A DNA stretch of 64,000 nt from Adiantum capillus-veneris (lineage: Eukaryota > Streptophyta > Polypodiopsida > Polypodiales > Pteridaceae). Positions within the stretch are counted from its first letter, which is position 1. Every line of letters starts with the position of its first letter. A program made the position numbers and the translations under genes. The stretch is from the NCBI GenBank assembly GCA_014529385.2, contig CM043967.1, positions 5,721,001 through 5,785,000 of the forward strand. Direction: 5' to 3'. The notes under the pieces were generated by a model that saw only the letters and a list, made by a program, of their open reading frames with translations, searched no databases and had not been told where the DNA came from. This document shows, piece by piece, positions 54,431 through 64,000 of the stretch.

Positions 54431-55133
54431 TGTCATGCCAAAGTTGCATAAGGTTGCATTTCTTTTTAATTGTGACCAGTGTCACAAGGTTCAACTCTTT
54501 GTTGAACACCTCCACATCTATGACACCATTATTCTCCACGCCTGCCGATTCTTGATCAATAGGAATAAACTTAGAGTAGCCTGCTACAATTTGAGAGCGT
54601 TGGTACCAGAAGGAGATGAGAAGGTACTATGTGCCGACCATGTACTTGGCCACCAAAGTGTTCAGTGCAACCTCGCAATATATGCCATCCACCTCTTTAA
54701 CATACCACCCTCTATCAAGAAGATTGTCACAAAAGCAAGCATCTAGAGATTTACATACTAGCAGTGTCTTTGCAACATGTATGTGGCCGGTGTGAAATAG
54801 TTTCACAAAAAAACTTATAGGATAAAAATTAGCAATCTCTACCAATTTAGTGTGCACTAAATTTTGTAGGGACCTTTGCACATCCCTAAACAGCTTGCTT
54901 CTGAGAGCTTCACACACTGTGGTGTCCGGGACTGGCCAATCAATATAGCTCCAATTGGTAGGGAAAGGGAGTTTAATCAGAGTACCCTTTTGATTTTTCT
55001 AGTTGAGCTAGTTGAAATGCTCGTAGAAGAAAATTTCCTCATCTGCAAGACTGTTGCTAGTTCTTCCATCATACTGCAAAACATCAATGTTAGCGTGGAT
55101 TATAGAGTTGAGACCTATAATACACTCTACTAG
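54297..55133 (-). pseudogene. Unidentified minus-strand gene, main exon region
   Basis: On the minus strand a TTTTGCAG acceptor-like site (about 55,080) leads into YDGRTSNSLADEEIFFYEHF, then, after stops, VCEALRSKLFRDVQRSLQNL, LVEIANFYPISFFVKLF and GHIHVAKTLLVCKSLDAC. It continues in the same frame through one TAG (54,624) to VIDVEVFNKELNLVTLVTIK and PSQFYFLIGGHKVTQRRGKK. The single stop in about 200 codons suggests a recent pseudogene or an unrecognised intron. I do not recognise the family. It lies opposite the Ulp1 remnant. Confidence 0.5.
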
Positions 55134-55359
55134 CTCTCATTCCTTGTATGATGAAGGATAGACACCTGCAATTGCAACAATAAAATGTAATAGACCACCT
55201 AGTCTATCTACTAAAACAAATGTAGAACTTATGAGAACTTGATCTACCTCTGCTAATATTGTTCTACCTCTTTAAAAAGAAAAAATCAATTAAGAGAACG
55301 GCAAGGTCTGAAAGAAAGAATAGAGATGGAAGGATATGAACACACTTATAGTTGCATCG

Positions 55360-55590
55360 AGGATGATAAGCCAATGAGACATCTCTGCCATTAGCAATCA
55401 CACCAAAGTGACTATAGACATGCTGTACCAAAACCTCCAAGTAATAGTTTTCTTGCCCACCTCCACTTTGAAATCTAGCACTCGTGCTTTCCATGCTGAA
55501 CAAAATAGATTTGCTATTGAGAATATTTTCCTCCTTCTTGGTTGCATAAGAACCCAAGAACCTTTGTATATTGTCTGTTGCTTCCATTGA
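55360..55590 (-). pseudogene. Upstream exon candidate of the minus-strand gene
   Basis: The reading MEATDNIQRFLGSYATKKE continues NILNSKSILFSMESTSARF and YYLEVLVQHVYSHFGVIANG, ending at ATTATAAGTGTGTTC, a GT donor-like site near 55,345. Its composition looks coding. Together with the exon region at 54,297-55,133 it suggests a split gene. Alternative readings on this strand (serine-rich) are less convincing. Confidence 0.4.
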
Positions 55591-56198
55591 CTATCTATAT
55601 TGATGGAGTTTGAGATAGTGATAGAGCTTATGGTGCTACTTGGCCTCCTTGGGAGACTAATGGCGAGGCTCGCTAGGAAGAGAGCACAACAACCCCTAGA
55701 GCTATTAGGGCTTGAAGAAGAAGAAGAAGAAAGCATGGCTCTTTCTGAGTGGTAGAAGAAAGCATGAACTTGCTTCCACAATGGAGGGAAATTTAGTTTT
55801 GAATGCTTGGTTAATGGAGCAAGAGCTTTTGGTGGCGGGATTATGATACAATATCATAGCTGTCTTTCGGTACCATAACTACATTTAGACCCTGGGCCAT
55901 AAAAACGAGGTTTTACCTCATATTTCTTCTCTTTCTTTTGAATTTTTTGACTTATTTCTTCCTATTTCTACGTTACGTTGGCTTGCTTTTCATTGGATGC
56001 ACCTCCTTTTCTCTCTCCTCAATAAGGCCCTCCAAATGACCTCCCAAATTCCATAATGTAGTAGTGCTTGTTAGCATATATTTAAGACCCAAGAATATGT
56101 CCATTTTCAAATTGAAAATAATTGCTATGTTTACTCCCACACCAATTTCAAAGGTAGTGCTCATCTTTTTTACTACTAAAGTTGTGGGGTAGAGGATG

Positions 56199-56201
<3 letters not shown>

Positions 56202-56269
<68 letters not shown>
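56202..56269. repeat. (CT)n(CA)n microsatellite
   Basis: About 18 CT units are followed by about 16 CA units. Confidence 0.95.
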
Positions 56270-56271
<2 letters not shown>

Positions 56272-56478
56272 TGCTCAAATAGACTCGCCCTCAAGCCACT
56301 TCCAAGTGTGAGTTCCCACTATATAGCACTTGTGCTTAGCTTTTTGTTTGTCTAGAGATTTCTTTAGTTCAGCCTTTAGTATATGTTGAAGTGGCAGTTA
56401 AAGAACTCCATATTGTACTTGACATTCATGGACACTATAGACAATATTTTCCTTCTGAATAATTCTGTAAACGGACTC

Positions 56479-56960
56479 CTATTGTAGGTTCTCCCTTTGG
56501 TCTATAAGCATCTCGACTTCATATGGCGTGAGAGCATGCCAGGTCTTTGTATTAGGATCATACAATGTTTTCTTGCCTTTGGTGAGTTGTGCCCTTGCCA
56601 GCTTGTGGCAGATGGACGTAGTGTGTATCCATTTAGCTGGGTCTGGCTGATTGGCTTTTATCCTAGCTTTGAACATAACCTCAGTCAGTTCTCTAAAGTA
56701 GGGTTCAAACCTAGCTTTACTAGCAAGTCCTTTTTCAAGAACCTTGGATGCCTCCATTGATAGTTGAAGTAGCTCATTCATGTACTTGATTAAGAGACTG
56801 GACTAAGCTCACCATTGGGTCATCAAACGTGGAAATTGATCTTATCATCTTTCAATTCTGACATTGTGCTCTTTTGTTCAGTGTCATTTGCTGCTTCCAA
56901 GAGACCCATAATGCCTTGCTTTGTTCATATCATTCCCTAATCTGATTCACAATTTCATGT
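56479..56960 (-). pseudogene. Unidentified protein fragment, possibly retroelement-derived
   Basis: On the minus strand 56,479-56,781 encodes 100 residues (MNELLQLSMEASKVLEKGL, ARFEPYFRELTEVMFKAR, CHKLARAQLTKGKKTLYDP, LTPYEVEMLIDQREN). An upstream reading in another frame (ALHEIVNQIRE, YEQSKALWVSWKQQMTL) may belong to it. The sequence is helical and charged. It lies just inside a possible LTR on the same strand. I do not recognise a family. Confidence 0.4.
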
Positions 56961-56999
56961 AGTGCATCTGAGGGGATTGATACAAAGCAAGCTTCGGAG

Positions 57000-57211
57000 T
57001 GAGATTTTTTTTAATATTACTGTACAAACCAAATCTAGTAAAACAGCTCGCTTTAAAAGCTCGCTCCAAAAAGCTCGTTCCAAACAGAGCTTTCAAAGAG
57101 AACCTCTAGAGTGATCTTTTTTTTCTCCCTCTCTCTCTTTGGACCATCTCATCATTTATCTTTCCTAGATGGCTACAGATCTTTCCCACAAGTTGGGCTT
57201 ACCCCAACAAT
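57000..57211 (-). repeat. Possible LTR on the minus strand
   Basis: On the minus strand AAGGGGGCGA is followed by TGTTGGGGTAAGCCCAACTTG, which looks like a PPT joined to a copia-type LTR start at about 57,211. Inside are short repeats of AGCTCG-CC. The other LTR end is not certain and no partner was found. Confidence 0.4.
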
Positions 57212-58680
57212 CGCCCCCTTAACACAAACTTGGGGTTTTACAAAGACTTTATGTGTTTATGCCATGCTACAATCCTAGGCTAACATGATTCATCTACCTA
57301 ATACATCATGGCGATTCTCATTGGACTTAACACCTTCACAGTTCTCAAATGGATATATCGTAGTGGCAATTCTTAGTGGATTCAGCAACCATGGGTCAGT
57401 GTCCCATGATACATCATAGCGGTTCTTTACCGGACTCATCCCTATGGTTCACAAGTTGAACTTAGTAGGTTCACTGTCCTAGGTGATACAAAAAAATTCA
57501 TTCATTCATTTTGTGTGAGGGGTAATCATATGTATCCCCTCCAAAATTTGTCTTCAGGTCTTTGTCGTTGTCATACGTTATCATTGTTGTTGTTTTCTTC
57601 ATCTTCATGTTGTTGGTCCGGTATGATGAGAATGCAACCTTCCTGGCCAATATCGTAATGCATACATACATTTCATGTGTATGTCTTGTGTGTATATGAT
57701 GATAGGCGTTCTTGTTCTTTGAAGGATTGTAACATACATAGCATCATGCGCTTTTCTGATTGCTTTTTGTAGGATGTGTTAATGTTGGCATATATGACAT
57801 GTGATAGCAATATAGAGAGGGTCTTTGCTTGTGGTCAATGCATGGCTAGTGTCTGCTCTCTTCACATCTTTGGCATGTGAGTGCATAGTCGATTGTGCTT
57901 TTGTGTGTTGATTTAACATACATCTTTAGGTAGGAAAAATTCTTGCAAAAAATGGCTCTTATAGGTCACAAGAATAAGTGCTTGGGAGGCTTGGCCTCGG
58001 AAAGGTGTAATGCAAAGATAGGAGGCAGTAAAAACCTAATAACTGACGACACTGCGTAGAGTAGTAGCGGTAGTAGCACGGAAAATAGGCCTTAAAAAAA
58101 CCAAATTGAAAAATAAAACCAATAACCAAAAAGGTTGCACTGAGCGCAGGTAGGTATTGGGACTACAAGGAAGGGCCATGCCCGCAGCGCATTCAGGAAG
58201 CACTTGTCTGAAGGAGTGGCTACACAGGCCTCAAAGCATGGTGGTGGGCTCGTGGGGACTTGTGGTGTTGAGGCCCCACCACTGGCTTTCTCTGCGTAGC
58301 TTGCCAAAGGGGCCAATACAACAGCTTGCGGGTGGTTGCAGCACTGATTCCAGGGTGATGGTAGGGATGTTGAGCAAGGCCACAACTCCAGCACACAGTG
58401 ATGTTGATGGGCTAGGTTGGAAGAAATCTCAGGTGATAAGGGGACAATCAATGGTGTTATGGAGTAGCTTCTTGCCCGTTGTTAGGTGCTAGCAGGCAGA
58501 GCACAGGTCGTAGGTGTAGTGAGCATAGAGAGCCGTCAAACGGTCCGTTCCAGGGTCTATTAAAAATCTCAATTAAATTGTAGCTGATCACGGTCTTGAA
58601 ATATGACCAATGGGCGGGTGCCCCAGGGGACGATTTGACACCACCTTTTGGAGGTGGGTCGATGGTTGAGGGAGGGGTTG
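57212..58680. other. Stretch without a supported gene
   Basis: 57,270-57,460 has three degenerate ~70-bp units (ACATCATGGCGATTCTCATTGGACT-like wording, each under a few changes). The rest is AT-rich DNA, followed by a GC-rich patch around 58,150-58,500 with an open frame on each strand but no motif. I assign no function. Confidence 0.4.
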
Positions 58681-59160
58681 GGAGGTGGGCAAGATCTCAG
58701 CCGTCATCACTTTGTGAACCCAAAGTGAACTCAAAGTGATATTTAACCAAGTGAACACCAAGGAATCACATGCCTGCAAAAAGTGGCCGGCCATTCAAGT
58801 TGGTTGGCCCATCATTCCCTCATCATTGGCATTTAAAGCATAGGATATTTACTAATTTGAATAGGTACCTAAAATTTGGTTTCAAATGCTCATTGTCTCT
58901 TTTATGTCCATTCACTTAGTCCCTTCACTTTCCCAGCCCACCCTTCTCTGACGCTTCTTCATGAACTATATACAGTGAACTCCATGTGAACTACTTAAAG
59001 CCATAATTGTGCTCTTCAAGTGAACCACATGTGATCCCATTGTGAACAACTGTATGAATCACAAGTGAACCACATGTGATCCCTTTGTGAACAAGGGTGT
59101 GAGCTTCAAGTGAACATTTTGTGAACTTGGAGTGCTAAGCACCTTCGGTGGGGTTGTACC
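58680..59160. repeat. Left subterminal array of the MULE-like element (GTGAAC motifs)
   Basis: Many copies of GTGAAC and CATGTGATCCC, for example AAGTGAACCACATGTGATCC twice at 59,018-59,085. The right array (61,960-63,145) carries the reverse complement wording (GTTCAC, GGATCACATG). Such arrays are usual transposase-binding regions. Confidence 0.65.
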
Positions 59161-59172
59161 ATTAGCCCAAAT

Positions 59173-60462
59173 TTGGTTCAAGCACATAAGGATTTTATGG
59201 TGCAAGATGGTAGAAACCTCCGATGGAATGATGCCCTTTCAAATGGTGGTTTGAGTTCTTTCTCCACTAGTGACGAAGATGGTGAGAATTGTAGTGATAG
59301 TGAGGAAAGAATGTATTGTAGTCCATGCACGGATTCACTTGACACCTCTTTTTTTGGCTTGGAGCAACAAGATGGTCTACATGGAATCTCCACGCTTGAT
59401 CCGTACAAGTATGTGTCTCGGTTTTTTTACTCCTTTTGTCAATCGAGTTATAATTTGATGAAGCTTGCACTTCAAGGAGAACATTCACCAAGCCTAAAGG
59501 AATTGCAGGCATGTGACCCAAGTGGCATGCTTGACCTAAAAAGGTGGAGAAGAATGAAAGAAAGATTATGTTTGAGGACAGCTGTAGAAGGCTTTTGGTG
59601 TTTGTGCACGGCAACTCCCCCAAATTTGAAAATCTCACCCATTGAGGAATGGGAGAGTATTATCATTCGATGTCATTTTTGTGAAGATAATAATTGCCAC
59701 CACACTTATGAAGACACAATAAGAAACTTGAAGGCCTCATGGTGTTTGGACATCAAGCAATAAGGGATACCCGTAGCATATGTGAAAGCCCTTGTGGAAA
59801 GTTGTGGGTGTGAAAAAGAGACCGATTGTGGCGATGAATGCGACAAATCAACACGTGTCACCAAAGATATTAAGGATGCCATGAAGCATGAACGTCAAAG
59901 TGTTGAAATTTTACGTGTGGAGCAAGCTCTAATTGAGATTATCTTTCAACACAAGGTGAGGCTAGTTAAGGTTCGCTCATCTACGAGCCAGAATGGAAGC
60001 ACAACTACAGTTGACTATGCATGTCGTAGAGGAAGAACGGCCCGTAGAAGTGGGACTATGAAGCGGCTTAGAAGGTCCAAGAGATGTGGTTGTCCTTTCC
60101 AAGTGAGAGTTCAATATCGACATGCCTCAAAAATTGCACACATATCCACTTACCCTATTCATGAGGGGCATATACCTGGATCAAGAGAGGATTTGTATCA
60201 TTTACCCGTGCATCCTAATGTTATTGAGTGTTGCATGGAAGATTTGTTCGATGTGGGTACAGCAAGACATGTTGCAAAAATGTCTTTGTCTAAAGAGAAG
60301 TTGCAATATGAGCGATCTTCAGCTATTGACCAAGCAATTTATCGCTTTTTTACCTTCAGCTATTGACCTAGCAATTTATCGCTTTTTTATGATACAAAGG
60401 GAAATTTCAATGATGTCTTACCAAATACGCAATCAAGGTGACTCATATTATGTTGCAGATTA
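59173..60462 (+). pseudogene. MULE-like transposase, N-terminal part
   Basis: The open frame 59,173-59,763 (Ser/Asp-rich start, then SPIEEWESIIIRCHFCEDN) continues after one TAA in the same frame at 59,782-60,366: VKALVESCGCEKETDCGDEC, RRSGTMKRLRRSKRCGCPFQ, ISTYPIHEGHIPGS, LPVHPNVIECCMEDLF. The CGCPF block plus the H-N-x-H-like element resembles the zinc/DNA-binding N terminus of FAR1/MULE proteins. A 34-41 bp tandem duplication at about 60,315-60,390 (CAGCTATTGACC) shifts the frame. It is a pseudogene. Confidence 0.65.
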
Positions 60463-60514
60463 AAAATTATTGCAATTGTTTTTACATAATAACATTGTTT
60501 CTTTTGTCTTCACA

Positions 60515-61892
60515 GGAAATATTTCTAAAGATGATTGGAGTTCTATGTGGTTCGAGGTTTGCAACTTACAAACTTGAGGAAAGGTGTGTTATTGCCAGTC
60601 GTATAATCCCCCTGCACAAGATCCTAATCAAAGGCCTTTTATTGTTGCTATTCAAGATGAATGGATGCTAGAAATGGCCATGAGATTTTCTACACACAGC
60701 TCTTGGGCAATAGATAGCACGTTCAAGACAAACGTGTTTGGCCTTCCATTGTATGCTACAATTTTGCCTAATCAAATGGTGTAGGTTTACCTATATGGCT
60801 CATGCTATGCACTAACGACACAAGAACTGACCACGAATGATTTGCAATTGAGATAACCCAAAAGACAATTTTGCAAGAATGAGTAATGTGCGCCCCACAT
60901 CAATAGTGATTGATAAATCATCAGTGGAGCTTGAGGCTATTCATAAGGTGGTGGAGGAGGATCCTTACTGTTGGATTTATGACTTCCATGGCTCTCGTCA
61001 ACAAGTTCTTGGTCGTATCATTCTATGTTGGTTTCATGCTAAGAAATCTTGGGTGGAGAACCTTCTTCCAAAGGTATGTGAGAACTCTAACATTTGGTAT
61101 TCCTATATGTGGGCTCATGCAACAAAGAAACTTTACACTTTGCTTTAGGTACCAAAGCAAATGCGCGAACATCTCTACTCTTCCATGTGTGCACTTATGC
61201 ATAGCGCCATAGAGGCTGAGTTTGAGCAATCTTTTCAAGGGCTCCTTCAAAACTACTCAGAGTTCACGAGCGTGCAAAGATATGTGACGAACGGTTGGTG
61301 TGGGAACAATTGCCCTTGGCGCAAAAAGTGGCCAAAGTTTGGTCGCGTGTTTAATCATGGGAATGAGGATACAACAAACTTGGCGAGAGATTGTGGCAAT
61401 ACATAAAATATACTTTGTTGAATGCCCAAATCTGTCACCCAAACTCGCCTTGGTCATGGTGTGTGCCAAGTGCTCATTCAGGGGACACAAGGCCTCCAAT
61501 ATCAACCCACCAAGCCGACAAGAATGACTGGCGTCTTGAGGAGAAAGCACCAACATGGCCATTATAGAGTAAGGTTCGACTATGCTCCTTGCATATGGTG
61601 TCCACATTGCTACACTAAAACTTACATGGTGGATCCACAAATCAATTACACATGCTCTACATGCCATGCTTTGTTGCCCCTAACATCAAGGCATGCCCCC
61701 ATAGGAAGCGAGCAACATTTACTCGGAAAAATGATAAAGATATGTGATATACCAACCCACATTATGGAAAGGATTGTGGCTTGCAGCTGTGGTGATTTGG
61801 AGAACGGTGAAAGACACTTTGATTTGGCTCAAGATCAAGGGGGCATTCTTTTCAATGTCATGGCCTCTCAATGGAGGCTTGTGATTGTGTAA
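60515..61892 (+). pseudogene. MULE-like transposase, DDE domain and C-terminal cysteine region
   Basis: After an intron-like TTCACAG (about 60,516), the reading EWMLEMAMRFSTHSSWAIDS and FKTNVFGLPLYATILPNQ gives the first catalytic Asp. TSIVIDKSSVELEAIHKVVE gives the second, and RIILCWFHAKKSWVENLLPK is the characteristic C/W-H element of MULE transposases. The third acidic residue is not clear. C-terminally CPHCYTKTYMVDPQ and CSTCHALLPLTS form a cysteine-rich end. Stops and shifts at about 60,781, 61,147 and 61,405 make it inactive. Confidence 0.7.
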
Positions 61893-61959
61893 TTCTGGTC
61901 ACTTACATGCTTGGACACTCATGATGTTCTAAATTTGTATCTTTTGGGCCCTTACATGT

Positions 61960-63145
61960 CGAGTGTTTACTTGGTAATCACATAAAGGATCGCTTTTGCA
62001 GCACTTTAGGTTCACTCACAGATTACTTGTGGAGCACAACACTGTGTATCAATGATAGCAAGGGTCCCTACTCGGGTTTCATTCCTTGTGATCTCTTTAA
62101 TTTCATTTTTGGTTCTTTTTTAGTTCACTTGAAATTGTATTTGGATCACTAGCACTTCACACATATGATTACTTGGGGCCACTGAATTCTTGCCCACTTG
62201 GGTGTCCACTCGGCTTTTATTCCTAGAAATCACTTCAAGTTCACCATGAGTTCACAGTTAGCTCACTTTCATATACCATCTACTTCACTTTTGAATCTCT
62301 TGGCGATCACCTAAAGTTCACTTGTGGATCACATTGATGTGAATCATTGATCACTTTGGTTTGCTCTTGGGCCAAATTGCTAGGGATCATAAGGAGTTCA
62401 CTTTGGGATCTCTTTTATGTTCCTTTCTATTAACTAGTAGTTCACTTGGGGATTACATATATGTGAATAACTCAGTACTTGGGTTTGCTCTTGGGCCTCA
62501 ATTATTACTTGATAATCACTAGTAGATCACATGGGGATCACATGACTGTCGATCACTCAGTACTTGGGTTTGCTCTTGGGCCTCAATTATTCGGATCACT
62601 CAAGGTTCACAGGAAGACCACTTTTTGACCTCTGGAATATTACTTTTAAATCACTAGCAGATCACATAGGGATCACATAACTTTGCATCATTGATCTCTT
62701 GGGTGAGCTTTTTTAGGTCTAATTTCGTGTGATCACATTGGGTTCACATGTAGTTCACTCATGAATCGCTTTACTATTACTTGGCAATAAATAGTAGTTC
62801 ACTGGGGGATTACATAACGAAAGTGAATCATTGATCACTTGGGCTTGTTATTGGGCCTCAATTCTTGGGATCACATTGGGTTCACAAAAAGATCACTCTT
62901 GGACTCTTGCATATTACTTGAGAATCACATGTAGATCACATGGTGATCACATTATTGTGAATCATTGAGTATTTTGGTTTGCTATATGGCCTCAATTCTT
63001 GGGATCACATGGGATTCACAAGAAAATCACTTGTGGATCTTTTGAATATTACTTGAAACTCACTTGTAGATCACATGGGGATCACATAATTTTGAATCAT
63101 TGATCAAGTTGGTTTGCCCTAAGGCCTCATTTCTTAGGATCACCA
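61960..63145. repeat. Right subterminal array of the MULE-like element
   Basis: About 1.2 kb of degenerate tandem units (pitch about 85-150 bp) sharing GGGCCTCAATT, GATCACATGGGGATCACAT and GTTCAC. Units with GGCCTCAATTCTTGGGATCACAT start at about 62,856, 62,990 and 63,125. The words are the reverse complement of the left array. Confidence 0.75.
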
Positions 63146-63452
63146 TTAGGAAAAATATGAACCCTCTAGGGGCCCTTTGGGATTAAGGTTAATTAGAGGC
63201 CAGCCAATAGGAAGAGGGTGGTGGACACACTCTATACCCTCAAAAAAGTAGGGGGACAAGGTAGCCTTACACCTCTTAATGGCCTCTTACCTAGTGAGAA
63301 GGTAAGGGAGGTGGCTAGGGGAAAGGGGGGGGGGGGGGGGGGGGGGGGGGGGACCACTTTGACCTTTTTTCTCCCACTTTTTGGCCCGGATTTAAAAATA
63401 CACTAAAAATTTCAAAATTTTAAAAAATTTCAAATTTCAAGTTTTCCCTCCT
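63146..63452 (+). repeat. Interspersed repeat 'X', copy 2, with a 28-base G run
   Basis: Same start TAGGAAAAATATGAA as copy 1 at 32,677. A run of 28 G (63,325-63,352) replaces a short purine stretch of copy 1. It ends near CCCTCC. Confidence 0.75.
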
Positions 63453-64000
63453 TAACACTAGGTTGGTAATGGGACACTTTTATGTCCTGTTAAGTGACCA
63501 TTTTCCTTGAATTATGTCAAGAGTTTCAAAATGGATTTTGAGGTGCTATCTACCTAGAAAGTTGTCTCATGAGCTGAAAAAAACTCGACATTTTTTTGGA
63601 ATATCAATTCCATCTTTAACCTTGTCCTTGCACAACATTTCACAACCTAAACTGTGTGAAAAAACGGGTCCTGTTTTTGGCTTTTTTCAACTTTTTGCAA
63701 CTATACCACTCTAGAATTCATGTTTGTGAGGTCTATAATGCTAGAGAACTATCTTTAGTAGTCATCAACATGTCCTGATGCTTATAGGGAGAAATAAATG
63801 TTAAAGTTGTAAGTTATGACCAAATTACAAAAATTGTCAAATCCTGTTTTTTAGCCAATTTTAGCTCTTCTATGATTTTTTTGGTGGCCTTCATGATATC
63901 CAAATGCAGTTTTGATTTTCTATGTCGCATATTGTAACATAAAGCTAATATTCCTTGAGTTTTGGGGCACCTAATACCCTATTTTGCATAGTAGACAACG
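63453..64000. other. AT-rich stretch, nothing recognised
   Basis: No ORF with recognisable motifs, no clear repeat match inside the window. Confidence 0.5.

Larger units (their letters stand above)
58680..63145 (+). mobile_element. MULE-like DNA transposon, degenerate
   Basis: Transposase remnants (59,173-61,892) lie between two arrays of the same short motifs in opposite orientation. The left and right ends are estimated from where the motif arrays start and stop. The right end touches repeat X at 63,146. No target duplication was found. Confidence 0.55.

Noticed and set aside
58092-58492. Overlapping ORFs of 111 and 119 codons
   Set aside because: No motif, the two strands are equally open in a GC-rich patch; no support for either.
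1-64000. tRNA, rRNA or snRNA genes
   Set aside because: No cloverleaf or rRNA-like stretch recognised by eye; only the tRNA-Asp-complementary PBS was found.

Overview
The window looks like repeat-dominated nuclear DNA of a land plant with a large genome. The evidence is the mixture of element types: a Tork-like Ty1/copia element, a chromovirus tail with a chromodomain, long non-chromovirus Ty3/gypsy elements of Athila/Tat-like organisation primed by tRNA-Asp, a MULE-like DNA transposon, a MITE and an Ulp1-protease pseudogene. I cannot name the species; gymnosperm, fern or lycophyte are all possible. I see no intact host gene, rRNA, tRNA or CRISPR array.

Layout. 1-622 and 19,852-22,463 are two halves of one copia element. 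It was split by a giant gypsy element (G1, 623-19,844), with the target duplication GGGGA on both sides. The copia itself sits in the pol gene of an older chromovirus whose chromodomain end is at 22,464-22,839. 24.74-32.68 kb (minus strand) is an old, diverged relative of the giant family (G3), carrying an internal MITE (28,999-29,206) and truncated upstream. 34,097-51,207 is a second giant element (G2), truncated at its 5' end but with pol, spacer, third ORF and 3' LTR. It lies in a second copy of the chromovirus tail. 51.6-55.6 kb holds a broken Ulp1 (C48)-like coding region and a broken multi-exon gene on the opposite strand. 56.5-57.2 kb holds a possible minus-strand LTR element fragment. 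58.7-63.14 kb is a degenerate MULE-like transposon with arrays of short motifs in inverted orientation at its two ends. A ~300-bp interspersed repeat occurs at 32,677 and 63,146.

The giant gypsy family is the notable content. Comparing G1, G2 and G3 gives this architecture: LTR (~930 bp), tRNA-Asp PBS, leader with 22-bp palindromes, Gag with two short-spaced zinc knuckles, protease 1, RT, RNase H, two tandem integrase zinc-binding (HHCC) modules, integrase core and C-terminal domain, a second retropepsin-like domain, and a tail with repeated W-x-P-K motifs. After pol come a conserved internal polypurine tract, a ~285-bp-pitch array of 22-bp palindromes, a ~1,150-residue third ORF (basic N terminus, proline-rich linker, long coiled coil, unique C-terminal domain), the terminal PPT and the LTR. 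In G3 the palindrome arms differ from G1/G2 by paired changes that keep the dyad, which suggests the palindrome itself was selected. All copies carry stops and frameshifts, so the family must be read by comparing copies. The double HHCC, the second protease fold and the palindrome array upstream of ORF3 are, to my knowledge, not standard features of described plant gypsy lineages. Database searches were not possible here.
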